Source: Anoxybacteroides tepidamans (GTDB taxonomy: Bacteria > Bacillota > Bacilli > Bacillales > Anoxybacillaceae). Taken from it: 64,000 nucleotides of DNA. Under the pieces are notes generated by a model. It was not told the DNA's origin, made no database searches, and was given only the letters and a program-made list of their open reading frames with translations. This document shows positions 1-8,053 of the stretch, in pieces. The position numbers were made by a program, and so were the translations under genes. Each line of letters starts with the position of its first letter. Positions within the stretch are counted from its first letter, which is position 1. The stretch is from the NCBI RefSeq assembly GCF_014201465.1, contig NZ_JACHEP010000005.1, forward strand, positions 1 to 64,000, in the 5' to 3' direction.

Positions 1-1
1 A

Positions 2-268
2 GGAAAACTGTCTAAACAACCAGATGACACGGAGAAGCTGGCACGATTTTCACCATTCGACCTCGAGTCCCTAAAAGAGCTTAGCCGGCCTCTGCCTGGT
101 GAAGAGACCGAACGAAGGAATGTTGGCACACGGATGCCCAGAGACATGGGAGGGTTCGTCCTCATCAGCTATGCAGAGATCCAAGGTGCATCGCATACAC
201 ATTCCCCCCACTGGTATAAAAAATACAAAAATACCCAGTGGCCGCGAAGCGCACCCATGGACTGTTAG
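2..268 (+). CDS. C-terminal end of an unrecognised protein (5' truncated by window edge)
   Basis: The frame is open from base 2 to a TAG at 266-268, giving 88 residues of a protein that starts outside the window. The visible part is hydrophilic and rich in Pro, Glu, Arg and His, with no membrane segment. It has segments such as FSPFDLESLKELSRPL and HSPHWYKKYKN. I do not recognise the family; a transposon or phage protein is possible but not shown. The gene before ctpB in B. subtilis (ftsX) is absent here, so this edge is a rearranged spot. Confidence that it is coding is moderate. Confidence 0.45.
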   Translation, partial: GKLSKQPDDTEKLARFSPFDLESLKELSRPLPGEETERRNVGTRMPRDMGGFVLISYAEIQGASHTHSPHWYKKYKNTQWPRSAPMDC

Positions 269-384
269 ATATCAACAAAAATTCAAAAGTATGTGATGAG
301 CTTTGTCGAAAAATATTTTTTTGGCACCCCTAAGATGCCAAGAAACCTTGATATATCAACATTTCTAGAGGGAGGTGGAATCAA

Positions 385-1050
385 ATGAACTTAAAACTTG
401 AACTTACACGAGCTTTTTTCTTGAGTCTATTTTCAGCAATTGTTTTCGGCTTGACGGCTTTTCTTGTCAGTGGTAGTCAGGTGGATCATTTTGACGGAGT
501 TGTCATATCTTTCATTCAAAGATTTGAATCGCCTGCCTTAACTTCAGTGATGAAATTTTTTAGTTGGATCGGATCAGGAAGAATCGTAACTATAATTTCA
601 TTGATTGCCCTGTTTGTTCTATACAAAGCATGGAAGTATCGTTCTGAGTTGGTGTTATTCGTTACTGTCGTTGCGGGATCATCGATCTTGAATCAGCTGT
701 TAAAAAGCCTGTTTCATCGTGCCCGTCCGAGTTTGCATCGCCTTGCTGAAGCGAGTGGATTTAGTTTTCCAAGTGGACATTCAATGGAGGCGGTTGCCTT
801 ATATGGTATTCTAGCGTTTCTTCTATGGCGTCGTATAGATCATCGTTTCGGAAGAGTTTTTCTTATTTTTATTAGTTTTTTCATGATTATGGGTATCGGT
901 GTCAGCCGTATTTATTTAGGTGTCCATTATCCAAGCGACGTTATTGGCGGGTACTTTGCCAGCAGTTTTTGGCTCTTTGCAGCTATCTGGTTTTATCAGC
1001 GTTACAAGGAGAGAAGTTTTGAGAAAACCCAGTTTGAGAAAACCCACTAA
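385..1050 (+). CDS. PAP2-family membrane phosphatase (undecaprenyl-diphosphate / lipid phosphatase type)
   Basis: A 221-residue integral membrane protein with about six hydrophobic segments. It carries the three PAP2 motifs: K(x6)RP at about residues 107-115 (KSLFHRARP), PSGH at 129-132 and SRIYLGVHYPSD at 174-185. Proteins of this family remove phosphate from lipid pyrophosphates such as undecaprenyl diphosphate or phosphatidylglycerol phosphate at the outer membrane face; the substrate here is not known. ATG 385 follows a strong GGGAGGTGG ribosome site. It stands alone, followed by about 380 bases without a gene. The C-terminal tail repeats FEKTQFEKTH. Confidence 0.88.
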   Translation: MNLKLELTRAFFLSLFSAIVFGLTAFLVSGSQVDHFDGVVISFIQRFESPALTSVMKFFSWIGSGRIVTIISLIALFVLYKAWKYRSELVLFVTVVAGSSILNQLLKSLFHRARPSLHRLAEASGFSFPSGHSMEAVALYGILAFLLWRRIDHRFGRVFLIFISFFMIMGIGVSRIYLGVHYPSDVIGGYFASSFWLFAAIWFYQRYKERSFEKTQFEKTH

Positions 1051-1430
1051 TTGTTTTCGTGTGTTCGTAAAAAATTATTATTTCCATCATTTACCTGTTC
1101 CGTAAGAACGACACGGAAGTCTATTGATTCCTTACGGCAGCTTGTGGAAACTCTCCGTTGATTTGGCATTTATAATCGTATTGGCGAACTTCCTAGAGGT
1201 TCTCTCTATGCATAATCTGCCATACTTTCGCATCAAAAAATTGTCTCAGAGGAAGAACGACTGAGTTAAATCGATCATATCAGTTGAGAAAATGATCGCA
1301 ACCGTGTAAACTGATATTGCATACACGTGATCATACTTTGTACAAGCCATTCATATAATGATGATAAAAGGCATCGCACGGCACGTTGTGTGGTGCCTTT
1401 CCTTGCATGGTGTAGGTGAGGAGGAGAAAA
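1051..1430 (+). other. Gene-free stretch with leader hairpin before ctpB
   Basis: No supported gene. Near its end lies an imperfect hairpin at 1367-1400, with arms AAAGGCA and TGCCTTT and a further short CAC/GTG pairing, just upstream of the ctpB ribosome site. It has no following T-run, so it is more likely a leader structure than a terminator. Nothing else recognisable is seen. Confidence 0.4.
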
Positions 1431-2879
1431 ATGAAGAAGCAAACGATAGCGCTACTTATGGCTTTATCGATGTTGATCGGAGCAGGTGGAACGTACGCTG
1501 GCATGCAATTTGCCGAGCGAAATGCGGACAGCACGCTGATCATTCCATCGGAACAAGCGACAAAAGAAACGACGAAAAGCGGGGAAGAAGAGTTAAAGAA
1601 AGTAGAGCAAGCCTATAAACTTATCAAAAATCGGTACGTGCAAAAAGTGGATGACAAAAAATTAATCGAAGGTGCCATTCAAGGGATGATTAGTACGTTA
1701 AACGATCCGTATTCCGTCTACATGGATGAAGAAACGGCTTACCAATTTAACGAGTCATTAAATTCTTCGTTTGAAGGGATCGGCGCTGAGGTGAGCATGG
1801 TGAATGGCAAAGTGACGATTGTCGCTCCGTTTAAAAATTCGCCAGCGGAAAAAGCAGGATTAAAGCCAAATGATCAAATATTGAAAGTGGACGGTCAAAG
1901 TCTTGAAGGACTTGATTTGTATGAAGCCGTATTGAAAATTCGTGGAAAAAAAGGAACGACTGTTCGTTTAGACATTCTCCGTCCCGGTGTGAAAGATGTC
2001 ATTAAAGTGAGCGTCGTTCGCGATGAAATTCCGCTTGAAACCGTCTATGATTCGGTGAAAACGTACAACGGCAAAAAAGTAGGGTATTTAGAAATCACGT
2101 CGTTCTCGGAAAATACGGCACAAGATTTTAAAAAGAAACTCGCGAAATTGGAAGCTGAAAAAATTGATGGGCTGATTCTTGATGTGCGTGGTAATCCAGG
2201 CGGATATTTACAGAGCGTCGAAGAGATTTTGAAACAGTTCATTCCGAAAAATAAACCGTATGTGCAAATTGAAGAACGCAACGGCCATAAGCAGCAATTT
2301 TACTCCGATTTAGCGGTGAAAAAACCGTATCCGATCGTCGTGCTCATTGATAAAGGAAGCGCTTCGGCATCGGAAATTTTAGCAGGTGCGATGAAAGAAG
2401 CGGGCGGTTACAAGCTTGTCGGTGAAACATCGTTCGGGAAAGGAACGGTGCAACAAGCGATCCCGATGGGGGATGGCAGCAACATTAAACTTACGCTTTA
2501 TAAATGGTTGACTCCTGACGGACATTGGATTCATAAAAAAGGAATTAAACCGGATGTAACGGTACAGCAGCCGGAATACTTCCGCGCCACTCCGATTGAT
2601 ATCGACAAAGAGCTTGTATACGATATGAATAATGAACAAATTAAAAGTGCGCAACAAATGTTAAAAGGGCTCGGATTTGATCCAGGACGCGAAGACGGAT
2701 ATTTCAGCAAACAAACGGTCGCGGCTGTGAAGGAGTTTCAAAAAGCAAACAAGCTACCGGTAACCGGAAAAATTGATAAACAAACGGCCGAATTGCTCGA
2801 AACAAAAGTGCTTCAAGCCGTTCGTGATGACAGCAACGACGCACAATTAAAAGCAGCGATGAAAGTATTGTTTCAATGA
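1431..2879 (+). CDS. ctpB: S41-family carboxy-terminal processing protease (CtpB type)
   Basis: A 482-residue exported serine protease. Residues 5-25 form an N-terminal membrane anchor or signal, followed by a PDZ domain at about 95-180 and an S41 catalytic domain. The Ser-Lys dyad is visible as the middle Ser of GSASASE (about residue 312) and Lys of SFGKGT (about 337). The C-terminus has a peptidoglycan-binding-like repeat (LKGLGFDPGREDGYFS) at about 405-465. In B. subtilis CtpB cleaves SpoIVFA and helps activate pro-sigma-K in sporulation; that role here is inferred. Start ATG 1431 is chosen over the in-frame GTG 1416 because GTG 1416 lies inside the GAGGAGG ribosome site. Confidence 0.93.
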   Translation: MKKQTIALLMALSMLIGAGGTYAGMQFAERNADSTLIIPSEQATKETTKSGEEELKKVEQAYKLIKNRYVQKVDDKKLIEGAIQGMISTLNDPYSVYMDEETAYQFNESLNSSFEGIGAEVSMVNGKVTIVAPFKNSPAEKAGLKPNDQILKVDGQSLEGLDLYEAVLKIRGKKGTTVRLDILRPGVKDVIKVSVVRDEIPLETVYDSVKTYNGKKVGYLEITSFSENTAQDFKKKLAKLEAEKIDGLILDVRGNPGGYLQSVEEILKQFIPKNKPYVQIEERNGHKQQFYSDLAVKKPYPIVVLIDKGSASASEILAGAMKEAGGYKLVGETSFGKGTVQQAIPMGDGSNIKLTLYKWLTPDGHWIHKKGIKPDVTVQQPEYFRATPIDIDKELVYDMNNEQIKSAQQMLKGLGFDPGREDGYFSKQTVAAVKEFQKANKLPVTGKIDKQTAELLETKVLQAVRDDSNDAQLKAAMKVLFQ

Positions 2880-2884
2880 ACAAT

Positions 2885-2915
2885 AAAGGGCCTATCCAAT
2901 CGGATAGAGCCCTTT
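2885..2915. terminator. Hairpin between converging ctpB and glycosyltransferase
   Basis: A 13-base arm AAAGGGCCTATCC (2885-2897) pairs with GGATAGAGCCCTTT (2902-2915) around an AATC loop, with one bulged A. It sits between two convergent genes and can serve both strands. The T-run is weak on both sides. Confidence 0.7.
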
Positions 2916-2932
2916 GTTGCAAAAGAAAGCAT

Positions 2933-3913
2933 TCATACGTTCACCCGTTCTTTCTGCTGCGTATTATTGTATAGATTTTCTTCAATCGTAAACCGTGGCC
3001 GCCGCTTCACTTCTTGATAAATTTTACCGATATATTCTCCAATTAAACCCATACTCATTAATAAAAGCCCCCCGATCAACCAAATCGAGATCATCAACGA
3101 TGTCCATCCTGATTGGGCATGTCCTAATAGTTTGACGATTAACGCATAAATGCCGGCGACACTGCTGAGAAGGAATGAAAGGAAGCCGATGAGCGTAATG
3201 AAACGAATCGGCGCCACGCTAAACGATGTCATTCCATCAAAGGCAAAAGCCAACATTTTTTTCAGCGGGTATTTCGACTCGCCGGCGAAGCGTTCTTTCC
3301 GGTCATAGAACACTTCCGTCGAACGGAACCCGAGCAATGGAACGATACCGCGCAAAAACACATTTGCTTCGCCGTAGCGGCTTAATTCTTCTAGGGCCCG
3401 TTTGCTCATTAAACGAAAATCGGCGTGGTTGTAAACAAGGTGAATTCCGATTTTTTTCATCAAACGGTAAAAGCCTTGTGCAGTTGCCCGTTTGAAAAAT
3501 GTATCGGTTTCCCGGCTGCGGCGTACACCGTACACAATATCGAAGCCTTCCCAATATTTCACGACAAACTCTCGAATGACGCGAACATCGTCTTGTAAAT
3601 CCGCATCAATCGAAATGACGCAATCGGAATATTCTTTTGCTGCTTCAAGCCCAGCAAGAAGCGCCCGTTGATGTCCGAAATTGCGCGATAGTTTTACGCC
3701 GGTTACAAACGGGTTTTTTTTGCTCTCTTCCACAATGAGTGACCATGTTCGGTCACGGCTTCCATCGTCGACAAACAGAAGCTTGCTTTCCGGCGCAATA
3801 AGGTGTTCTGTTTGCAAATTTTGTAACACTGCTGTTAGTTGTCTTGCCGTTTCTTGAAACACATCTTCCTCGTTATAACATGGTACAACGATCGTTAACA
3901 CAGGTTTTTTCAC
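2933..3913 (-). CDS. ykoT: Family 2 glycosyltransferase, bactoprenol-glucosyltransferase (GtrB/YkoT) type
   Basis: A 326-residue membrane-attached glycosyltransferase. It has an N-terminal GT-A domain with VVPCYNEE near residue 10, and FVDDGSRDRT and SIDADLQDD as nucleotide-sugar and metal sites. Two hydrophobic segments lie near residues 230-255 and 265-290, the usual GtrB/DPM1 layout. Such enzymes move a sugar from UDP- or dTDP-sugar to undecaprenyl phosphate on the inner face. It is the downstream partner of the large membrane protein that follows on the same strand (14-base gap), an arrangement like B. subtilis ykoS-ykoT. The sugar and final acceptor are unknown. The symbol is by homology and context. 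Confidence 0.85.
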   Translation of the reverse strand: MKKPVLTIVVPCYNEEDVFQETARQLTAVLQNLQTEHLIAPESKLLFVDDGSRDRTWSLIVEESKKNPFVTGVKLSRNFGHQRALLAGLEAAKEYSDCVISIDADLQDDVRVIREFVVKYWEGFDIVYGVRRSRETDTFFKRATAQGFYRLMKKIGIHLVYNHADFRLMSKRALEELSRYGEANVFLRGIVPLLGFRSTEVFYDRKERFAGESKYPLKKMLAFAFDGMTSFSVAPIRFITLIGFLSFLLSSVAGIYALIVKLLGHAQSGWTSLMISIWLIGGLLLMSMGLIGEYIGKIYQEVKRRPRFTIEENLYNNTQQKERVNV

Positions 3914-3927
3914 AAGATCTCCCCCCT

Positions 3928-5616
3928 TTACTCGACTTGATATAAATAAATTTTCCAGACAGATTGTGAGTCTTCAAACGTTTTCAGCAAGCGAAGATGG
4001 TTTTCTTTTGCATTCATAATTGGCACGGACGAAAAGAGGTAGCGTCCTCCCATTTTTTTAAATACGGCTGTATTCAATTCTAAATGGCGAATTTTTTTAT
4101 GGGACGTTTTGCGAAAATCGTAATGTTTTCCTAACTCAGCCGAAAAAATGTATACGCGATTCCCCCAATGATCGAAGTAGTCTTTCAGCTCTGGACTTTT
4201 ATCCAGTTCTTTTGCAATGATTTTGCGAAATTCATGTTTGTAAGACAACGGGTAAAAGTTGTTATACGTATCAAGCGTATAAAAGCCATTATATTGCGCA
4301 ATGACCGGATGCAGCCCGATGCTGGCGACACGATAAGAACTTTGCGGTTTTCCAATATACTGTTTGATTTCACGCAACAAATGTTCGGCATAAAATTGTT
4401 TAAACGACGGAGTGCCGATGATTCGATAGCGAATTTCTTCGTTAAACGCCCCAAGCAGCACCGTTTGCAAAATAAGGGCAACAATGGCAATCTTCCGCCA
4501 TTTTTCTTTTCGCTGCCAAAGAATTTGCAATGCCAACGCAAAATCTAAATAGATGACGAGCGGACGCAGAAAGTGAAAACGCGCAAAATTAAACGTATTT
4601 AACAACGCAAACCGCTCTTTCAGCGGCTGCCATCCTTTATAAAACCAAAACGCATACCAGACCGATAAGACGAAATTCAAAATAAATAAAAATAAGAACC
4701 GTTTTTCCAGTGTTCCTTTTTGACTTTTGATGACAAAAGCGAAAGCAATAAACAGAATAGGCAAAATGATAAAAGTGTGCAACGTCATCACATGAGTATG
4801 TCCGAGCAAATAGTTTTTAAAGACGAGGCGGATCGTACGCCAAAAATCGAGTTTGGAAGAAACGAATTCATTTCGGCTTGTTGGTTCTTCCCCAAACAGC
4901 AAGGAATGAACAAGGCGATATTCAATCGCTAAAAACACCCCTGTCATGAATGCGATGCTGCCGAGAAACGGGAAATTCCATTGCTTTTTGACAACCGCAT
5001 CACGCAACCAAAGAAGAAACATCGCTGTTAAAAAGAAGAAAAAGCCAAGCACAAAACTCGCATAAAACGGAAGAAGGGCAAGAACGAGCCATTCTTTCCA
5101 TGATGCTTGCCGCTGCCGAATGGTTAGAAACGCCCAAAGCGCAAGCGGCATGCCGAGCGTACTTAACATGCCGGACGGCCAAAAAGGGGTCAGAGCGAAC
5201 GTCAATGCTACTCCGACACGAATGAGATACGACTCTTTTTCCGGCAAGAAATGACGTCTTAATAACCAATACATGCCGAAAAATGCGAACACGCGCGTAA
5301 TCGTTTGACTTAAAGCGTACGCGACCATGGATGGAAATAGCGCATGGAGCCAGACGATGCCGCTAAATTCGGTTCCGTAAGCGTTACGTGGCAATCCGTT
5401 GATGACTTGCGGAATTTTTGCATCGATAGGTCCGAACAACTCCCCGCTTCGTGTGAGCACCTTATACCAAGCAATATTGGAATCTAAATTATCGTGAACG
5501 CGAATGTGAGCATTTTCCCCAAGAATATAAAGTGGAGAAAGATAAAGAGCTAAAAGGAAGATTGCGATCCATATGGTCATTCGTTCTTTTCTTTCGAGTG
5601 GGTAGTTGTCTTGCAT
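3928..5616 (-). CDS. ykoS: Large polytopic membrane protein, DUF6044/YkoS type
   Basis: A 562-residue protein with about 12 hydrophobic segments and a soluble C-terminal region of about 150 residues. The N-terminal part contains ILGENAHIRVHDNLDSNIAW followed by a WYKVL segment, which I recall as characteristic of the YkoS/DUF6044 group. The architecture resembles GT-C glycosyltransferases, which use lipid-linked sugars outside the membrane. Paired with the GtrB-type enzyme, it plausibly transfers the sugar to a wall polymer or protein; this is inference. It is the first gene of a two-gene minus-strand operon. ATG 5616 follows a GGGGTGG ribosome site. Confidence 0.75.
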   Translation of the reverse strand: MQDNYPLERKERMTIWIAIFLLALYLSPLYILGENAHIRVHDNLDSNIAWYKVLTRSGELFGPIDAKIPQVINGLPRNAYGTEFSGIVWLHALFPSMVAYALSQTITRVFAFFGMYWLLRRHFLPEKESYLIRVGVALTFALTPFWPSGMLSTLGMPLALWAFLTIRQRQASWKEWLVLALLPFYASFVLGFFFFLTAMFLLWLRDAVVKKQWNFPFLGSIAFMTGVFLAIEYRLVHSLLFGEEPTSRNEFVSSKLDFWRTIRLVFKNYLLGHTHVMTLHTFIILPILFIAFAFVIKSQKGTLEKRFLFLFILNFVLSVWYAFWFYKGWQPLKERFALLNTFNFARFHFLRPLVIYLDFALALQILWQRKEKWRKIAIVALILQTVLLGAFNEEIRYRIIGTPSFKQFYAEHLLREIKQYIGKPQSSYRVASIGLHPVIAQYNGFYTLDTYNNFYPLSYKHEFRKIIAKELDKSPELKDYFDHWGNRVYIFSAELGKHYDFRKTSHKKIRHLELNTAVFKKMGGRYLFSSVPIMNAKENHLRLLKTFEDSQSVWKIYLYQVE

Positions 5617-5710
5617 GAACGTTCTCCACCCCTTTCTGCGTTATATTAGTTTTTCACAGAGCGGGATTCATTATAAATAAAAATGATTAAAAAAAAATAA
5701 GAAATGTATG

Positions 5711-5758
5711 AGAAAAAAAGAAGAACCCTCTCAATTTTTTGTGAAAAGATTGTGAGGG
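5711..5758 (-). terminator. Rho-independent terminator after racA
   Basis: On the minus strand, arms CCCTCACAAT and ATTGAGAGGG (5749-5758 and 5726-5735) pair with one mismatch. They are followed by a T-rich run (A-rich on the plus strand, 5711-5724). Confidence 0.75.
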
Positions 5759-5780
5759 CATATGGGTGAGAAGTGATCGT

Positions 5781-6281
5781 TTAAACAAACATGTTCATAA
5801 TGCGGCTCATGCCGCGGCGTTTTTGTTTTTTTGACAAGGTGTCATCAGTTTCTTGCTTTTGATTCATTTGTTCTAACAGAGCAAGACGTTGTTCTAATTG
5901 ACGAATGTAAGCGTTGAGTTCTTCAATTTCTTGGCGGTGCTGCAAAATCTGGAACGAAACGACTTCGTCTGCTTTTTGGTCCATCTGTCGTTCGACGCGT
6001 TGCAGGCGTGAGGTGAATTTGTCAAGGTGCGGTTGGATATAGGTGGAGAAAAATGTTTCTGGACATAGAACTTTTTCCTTTTCTTCTTCGATCTCAAATT
6101 CTTCGAGAACGGCACCGTGTTCAAATTTAATTTGTTCGAGCAATGCGATCGTTTCGGCATCAAATACGTAATGGCCGGCCTCATTTTTTTGGCACGGAAT
6201 GTTATACCTTTTCACCCAGCGCTGAACGGTTTTTGGCGACACCCCAAGACGTTTGGCGACATTGCTTGTTTTCAATTCCAT
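5781..6281 (-). CDS. racA: RacA-like chromosome-anchoring protein with MerR-type helix-turn-helix
   Basis: A 166-residue protein. Residues 4-40 form a MerR-like winged helix (VAKRLGVSPKTVQRWVKRY) and residues about 90-145 a Gln/Glu-rich coiled coil. The tail is basic (KKQKRRGMSR) and ends in IMNMFV. In B. subtilis RacA binds origin-proximal DNA and is held at the cell pole by DivIVA during sporulation. This copy is a little shorter than the 184-residue B. subtilis protein. It is divergent from minJ, whose product also binds DivIVA. It is followed by its own terminator. Confidence 0.85.
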   Translation of the reverse strand: MELKTSNVAKRLGVSPKTVQRWVKRYNIPCQKNEAGHYVFDAETIALLEQIKFEHGAVLEEFEIEEEKEKVLCPETFFSTYIQPHLDKFTSRLQRVERQMDQKADEVVSFQILQHRQEIEELNAYIRQLEQRLALLEQMNQKQETDDTLSKKQKRRGMSRIMNMFV

Positions 6282-6492
6282 TGTTCTTTCCTCCTCTTTA
6301 TTTTCTTGTTTATATCATTTTTTCATCGGAATGATATTTCCTTTCAGCTTGACAAAACTAGTGTTCATTCGGCAAAGAAAGTGGGAATGCGAAACGATTC
6401 GCCAATATATTGAAAAAAATATGCAGGCTGTTATCGGATTTGATAGAATGGATAGTAGTTGAGAGAAGCGTTTACTTATAGGGGGTGAAACA

Positions 6493-7686
6493 ATGGCGTC
6501 TGAATGGTTGTGGGAGCTGCTTACGGGCATCGGTCGGGTATTGACGCAGCCGTTGTTGTATTATGGAATGTTGCTTGCGGGTTTTGTCGGATGGCGTCGG
6601 GTGAAAACGGAACGCCGCCATTTTCATATTCGCGTGTATGATTGGTTTCATGAGAGCAAGTTTTTTTGGCGGAGCGGACTTGGAATCGGTCTTCTTCTTT
6701 CGTTTGCGACTGTTGCAGCAGGAGTGATCGTTTCGCCTGATTGGGTAATGTTGCTTTTTTATGTGACGGTTTTGCTTAGTTTCACGTTGCATATGCGGTT
6801 GTTGTCGCCGGCCTATACGATCGGCCTAACGATTTTGCTTGTGGCTGTTTTGGCCAAATACGAAAAAACAAAGCCATTTTTTGCGACGTATTTTCCGAAG
6901 CTACAGGAAACGAACAGTTCGGCTTTAACGTTATTGCTTGCGCTACTTTTGCTGGCAGAAGCGTTTCTCATTTTGCGAAACGGAGCGGAAGGGACGTCGC
7001 CGCAATTGGCGAAAAGTAAGCGAGGATTTGTTGTCGGTGAACATTGGACGGAAAGGCTTTGGCTTATTCCGGTGCTGCTTCCAATTCCAAGCGGCGCCAT
7101 CACTTCTCCGTTTTCGTGGTGGCCGCTATTTCCGGCAGGCGATGATTCGTATTCGTTCATGCTTGTTCCGTTTTTGCTCGGTTTTTCGCAGCGCATTCAA
7201 GGAATGCATCCGCATGTTTCGATCCGGCTTACCGGTCGGCGGGTGATGTGGCTGGCAATCGTGGTCGGAGGTCTGGCGGTGGCGAGCTATTGGTACAATT
7301 TGCTTGCGATTGTTGCGGCCGCGCTTTCATTGATCGCACGAGAATGGCTGGCGTTTTGGCAACATGTGCAAGATCGGTCGCAGCCGCCGTATTTTTCAAA
7401 GCGTGCGCACGGGCTTATCATTTTAGGGATTCTTCCTAATTCCAAAGCCGAAAAAATGGAGTTGAAAATTGGCGAGGTCATTGTGAAAGTGAACGGAATG
7501 ACAGTGAAAACGGAAGAGGAGTTTTACGAGGCGTTGCAGCACAACCGTGCCTATTGCAAGCTGGAAGTGTTGGATGAAAATGGGGAAATTCGGTTTGTTC
7601 AAGGGGCGCTATATGAAGATGAACATCATGAATTAGGCTTACTGTTCGTGCAAGAGCGGAAAAAATGGACAACAGAAGCTGTTTAG
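6493..7686 (+). CDS. minJ: MinJ-like polar division-site determinant with PDZ domain
   Basis: A 397-residue protein with about eight N-terminal membrane segments (to about residue 300) and a C-terminal PDZ domain at about 300-385 (HGLIILGILPNSKAEKM, then GEVIVKVNGMTV). B. subtilis MinJ (YvjD) bridges DivIVA and MinD at the poles and septum. ATG 6493 follows a GGGGGTGA ribosome site. csbA follows 16 bases later and uvrBA after that, as in B. subtilis. In this genome it faces racA rather than ftsEX/ctpB. Confidence 0.88.
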   Translation: MASEWLWELLTGIGRVLTQPLLYYGMLLAGFVGWRRVKTERRHFHIRVYDWFHESKFFWRSGLGIGLLLSFATVAAGVIVSPDWVMLLFYVTVLLSFTLHMRLLSPAYTIGLTILLVAVLAKYEKTKPFFATYFPKLQETNSSALTLLLALLLLAEAFLILRNGAEGTSPQLAKSKRGFVVGEHWTERLWLIPVLLPIPSGAITSPFSWWPLFPAGDDSYSFMLVPFLLGFSQRIQGMHPHVSIRLTGRRVMWLAIVVGGLAVASYWYNLLAIVAAALSLIAREWLAFWQHVQDRSQPPYFSKRAHGLIILGILPNSKAEKMELKIGEVIVKVNGMTVKTEEEFYEALQHNRAYCKLEVLDENGEIRFVQGALYEDEHHELGLLFVQERKKWTTEAV

Positions 7687-7702
7687 ATAAGGGGTTTTGT
7701 TT

Positions 7703-7924
7703 ATGTGGTTTATCATTGCGTTAATCGTGCCGTGTTTGTTAGTGCTGTTATTTACGCGCGTCACGTATAATCGTTATGTCGGGACGCTGCTTACGGTCGC
7801 TTTATTAGTTGCCTCTTATGTGAAAGGGTATACGAACGAACTTCATGAAATTTTAGCCGACATCGTGTCTACGACCGTAGGGTTTTTGTATGCGAAAAAA
7901 ATGGTAAAGAACTTCAAGAAATAA
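7703..7924 (+). CDS. csbA: CsbA small general-stress membrane protein
   Basis: A 73-residue protein with two or three hydrophobic segments. It contains LFTRVTYNRYVGTLLTVALL, matching the CsbA family, and ends in a basic tail. Function is unknown; in B. subtilis it is sigma-B dependent. I use ATG 7703 because the upstream in-frame TTG 7697 is only 2 bases from the AAGGGG ribosome site. It lies between minJ and uvrB. Confidence 0.9.
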   Translation: MWFIIALIVPCLLVLLFTRVTYNRYVGTLLTVALLVASYVKGYTNELHEILADIVSTTVGFLYAKKMVKNFKK

Positions 7925-7925
7925 G

Positions 7926-7955
7926 GTGCTTTCCGGTTTGGAAGGCGCTTTTTTT
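7926..7955 (+). terminator. Terminator after csbA
   Basis: Arms GTGCTTTCC (7926-7934) and GGAAGGCGC (7940-7948) pair with G-T wobbles and are followed by seven T. Confidence 0.8.
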
Positions 7956-7966
7956 GGAAGAGAAAA

Positions 7967-7980
7967 CGAATATCAGTTCG
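7967..7980 (+). promoter_or_regulatory. LexA (DinR)-like SOS box upstream of uvrB
   Basis: CGAATATCAGTTCG resembles the Bacillus SOS consensus CGAAC-N4-GTTCG, keeping CGAA and GTTCG with one change in the left half. It lies about 75 bases before the uvrB start and just upstream of a TACAAT -10 at 8011-8016. Known B. subtilis regulation of uvrBA by LexA agrees. Confidence 0.72.
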
Positions 7981-8053
7981 TATTTTTGTGCATCTTTCAG
8001 TTTGATGTGATACAATGAAAAATAGGATGAATGCGGATAGGGGGCTTTTTGCA

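Noticed and set aside
1416-1430. GTG 1416 as the ctpB start
   Set aside because: It lies inside the GAGGAGG ribosome site of ATG 1431.
8015-8053. Longer uvrB with 13 extra N-terminal residues
   Set aside because: ATG 8015 overlaps the -10 TACAAT; ATG 8054 has the ribosome site GATAGGGGG and matches the family N-terminus.
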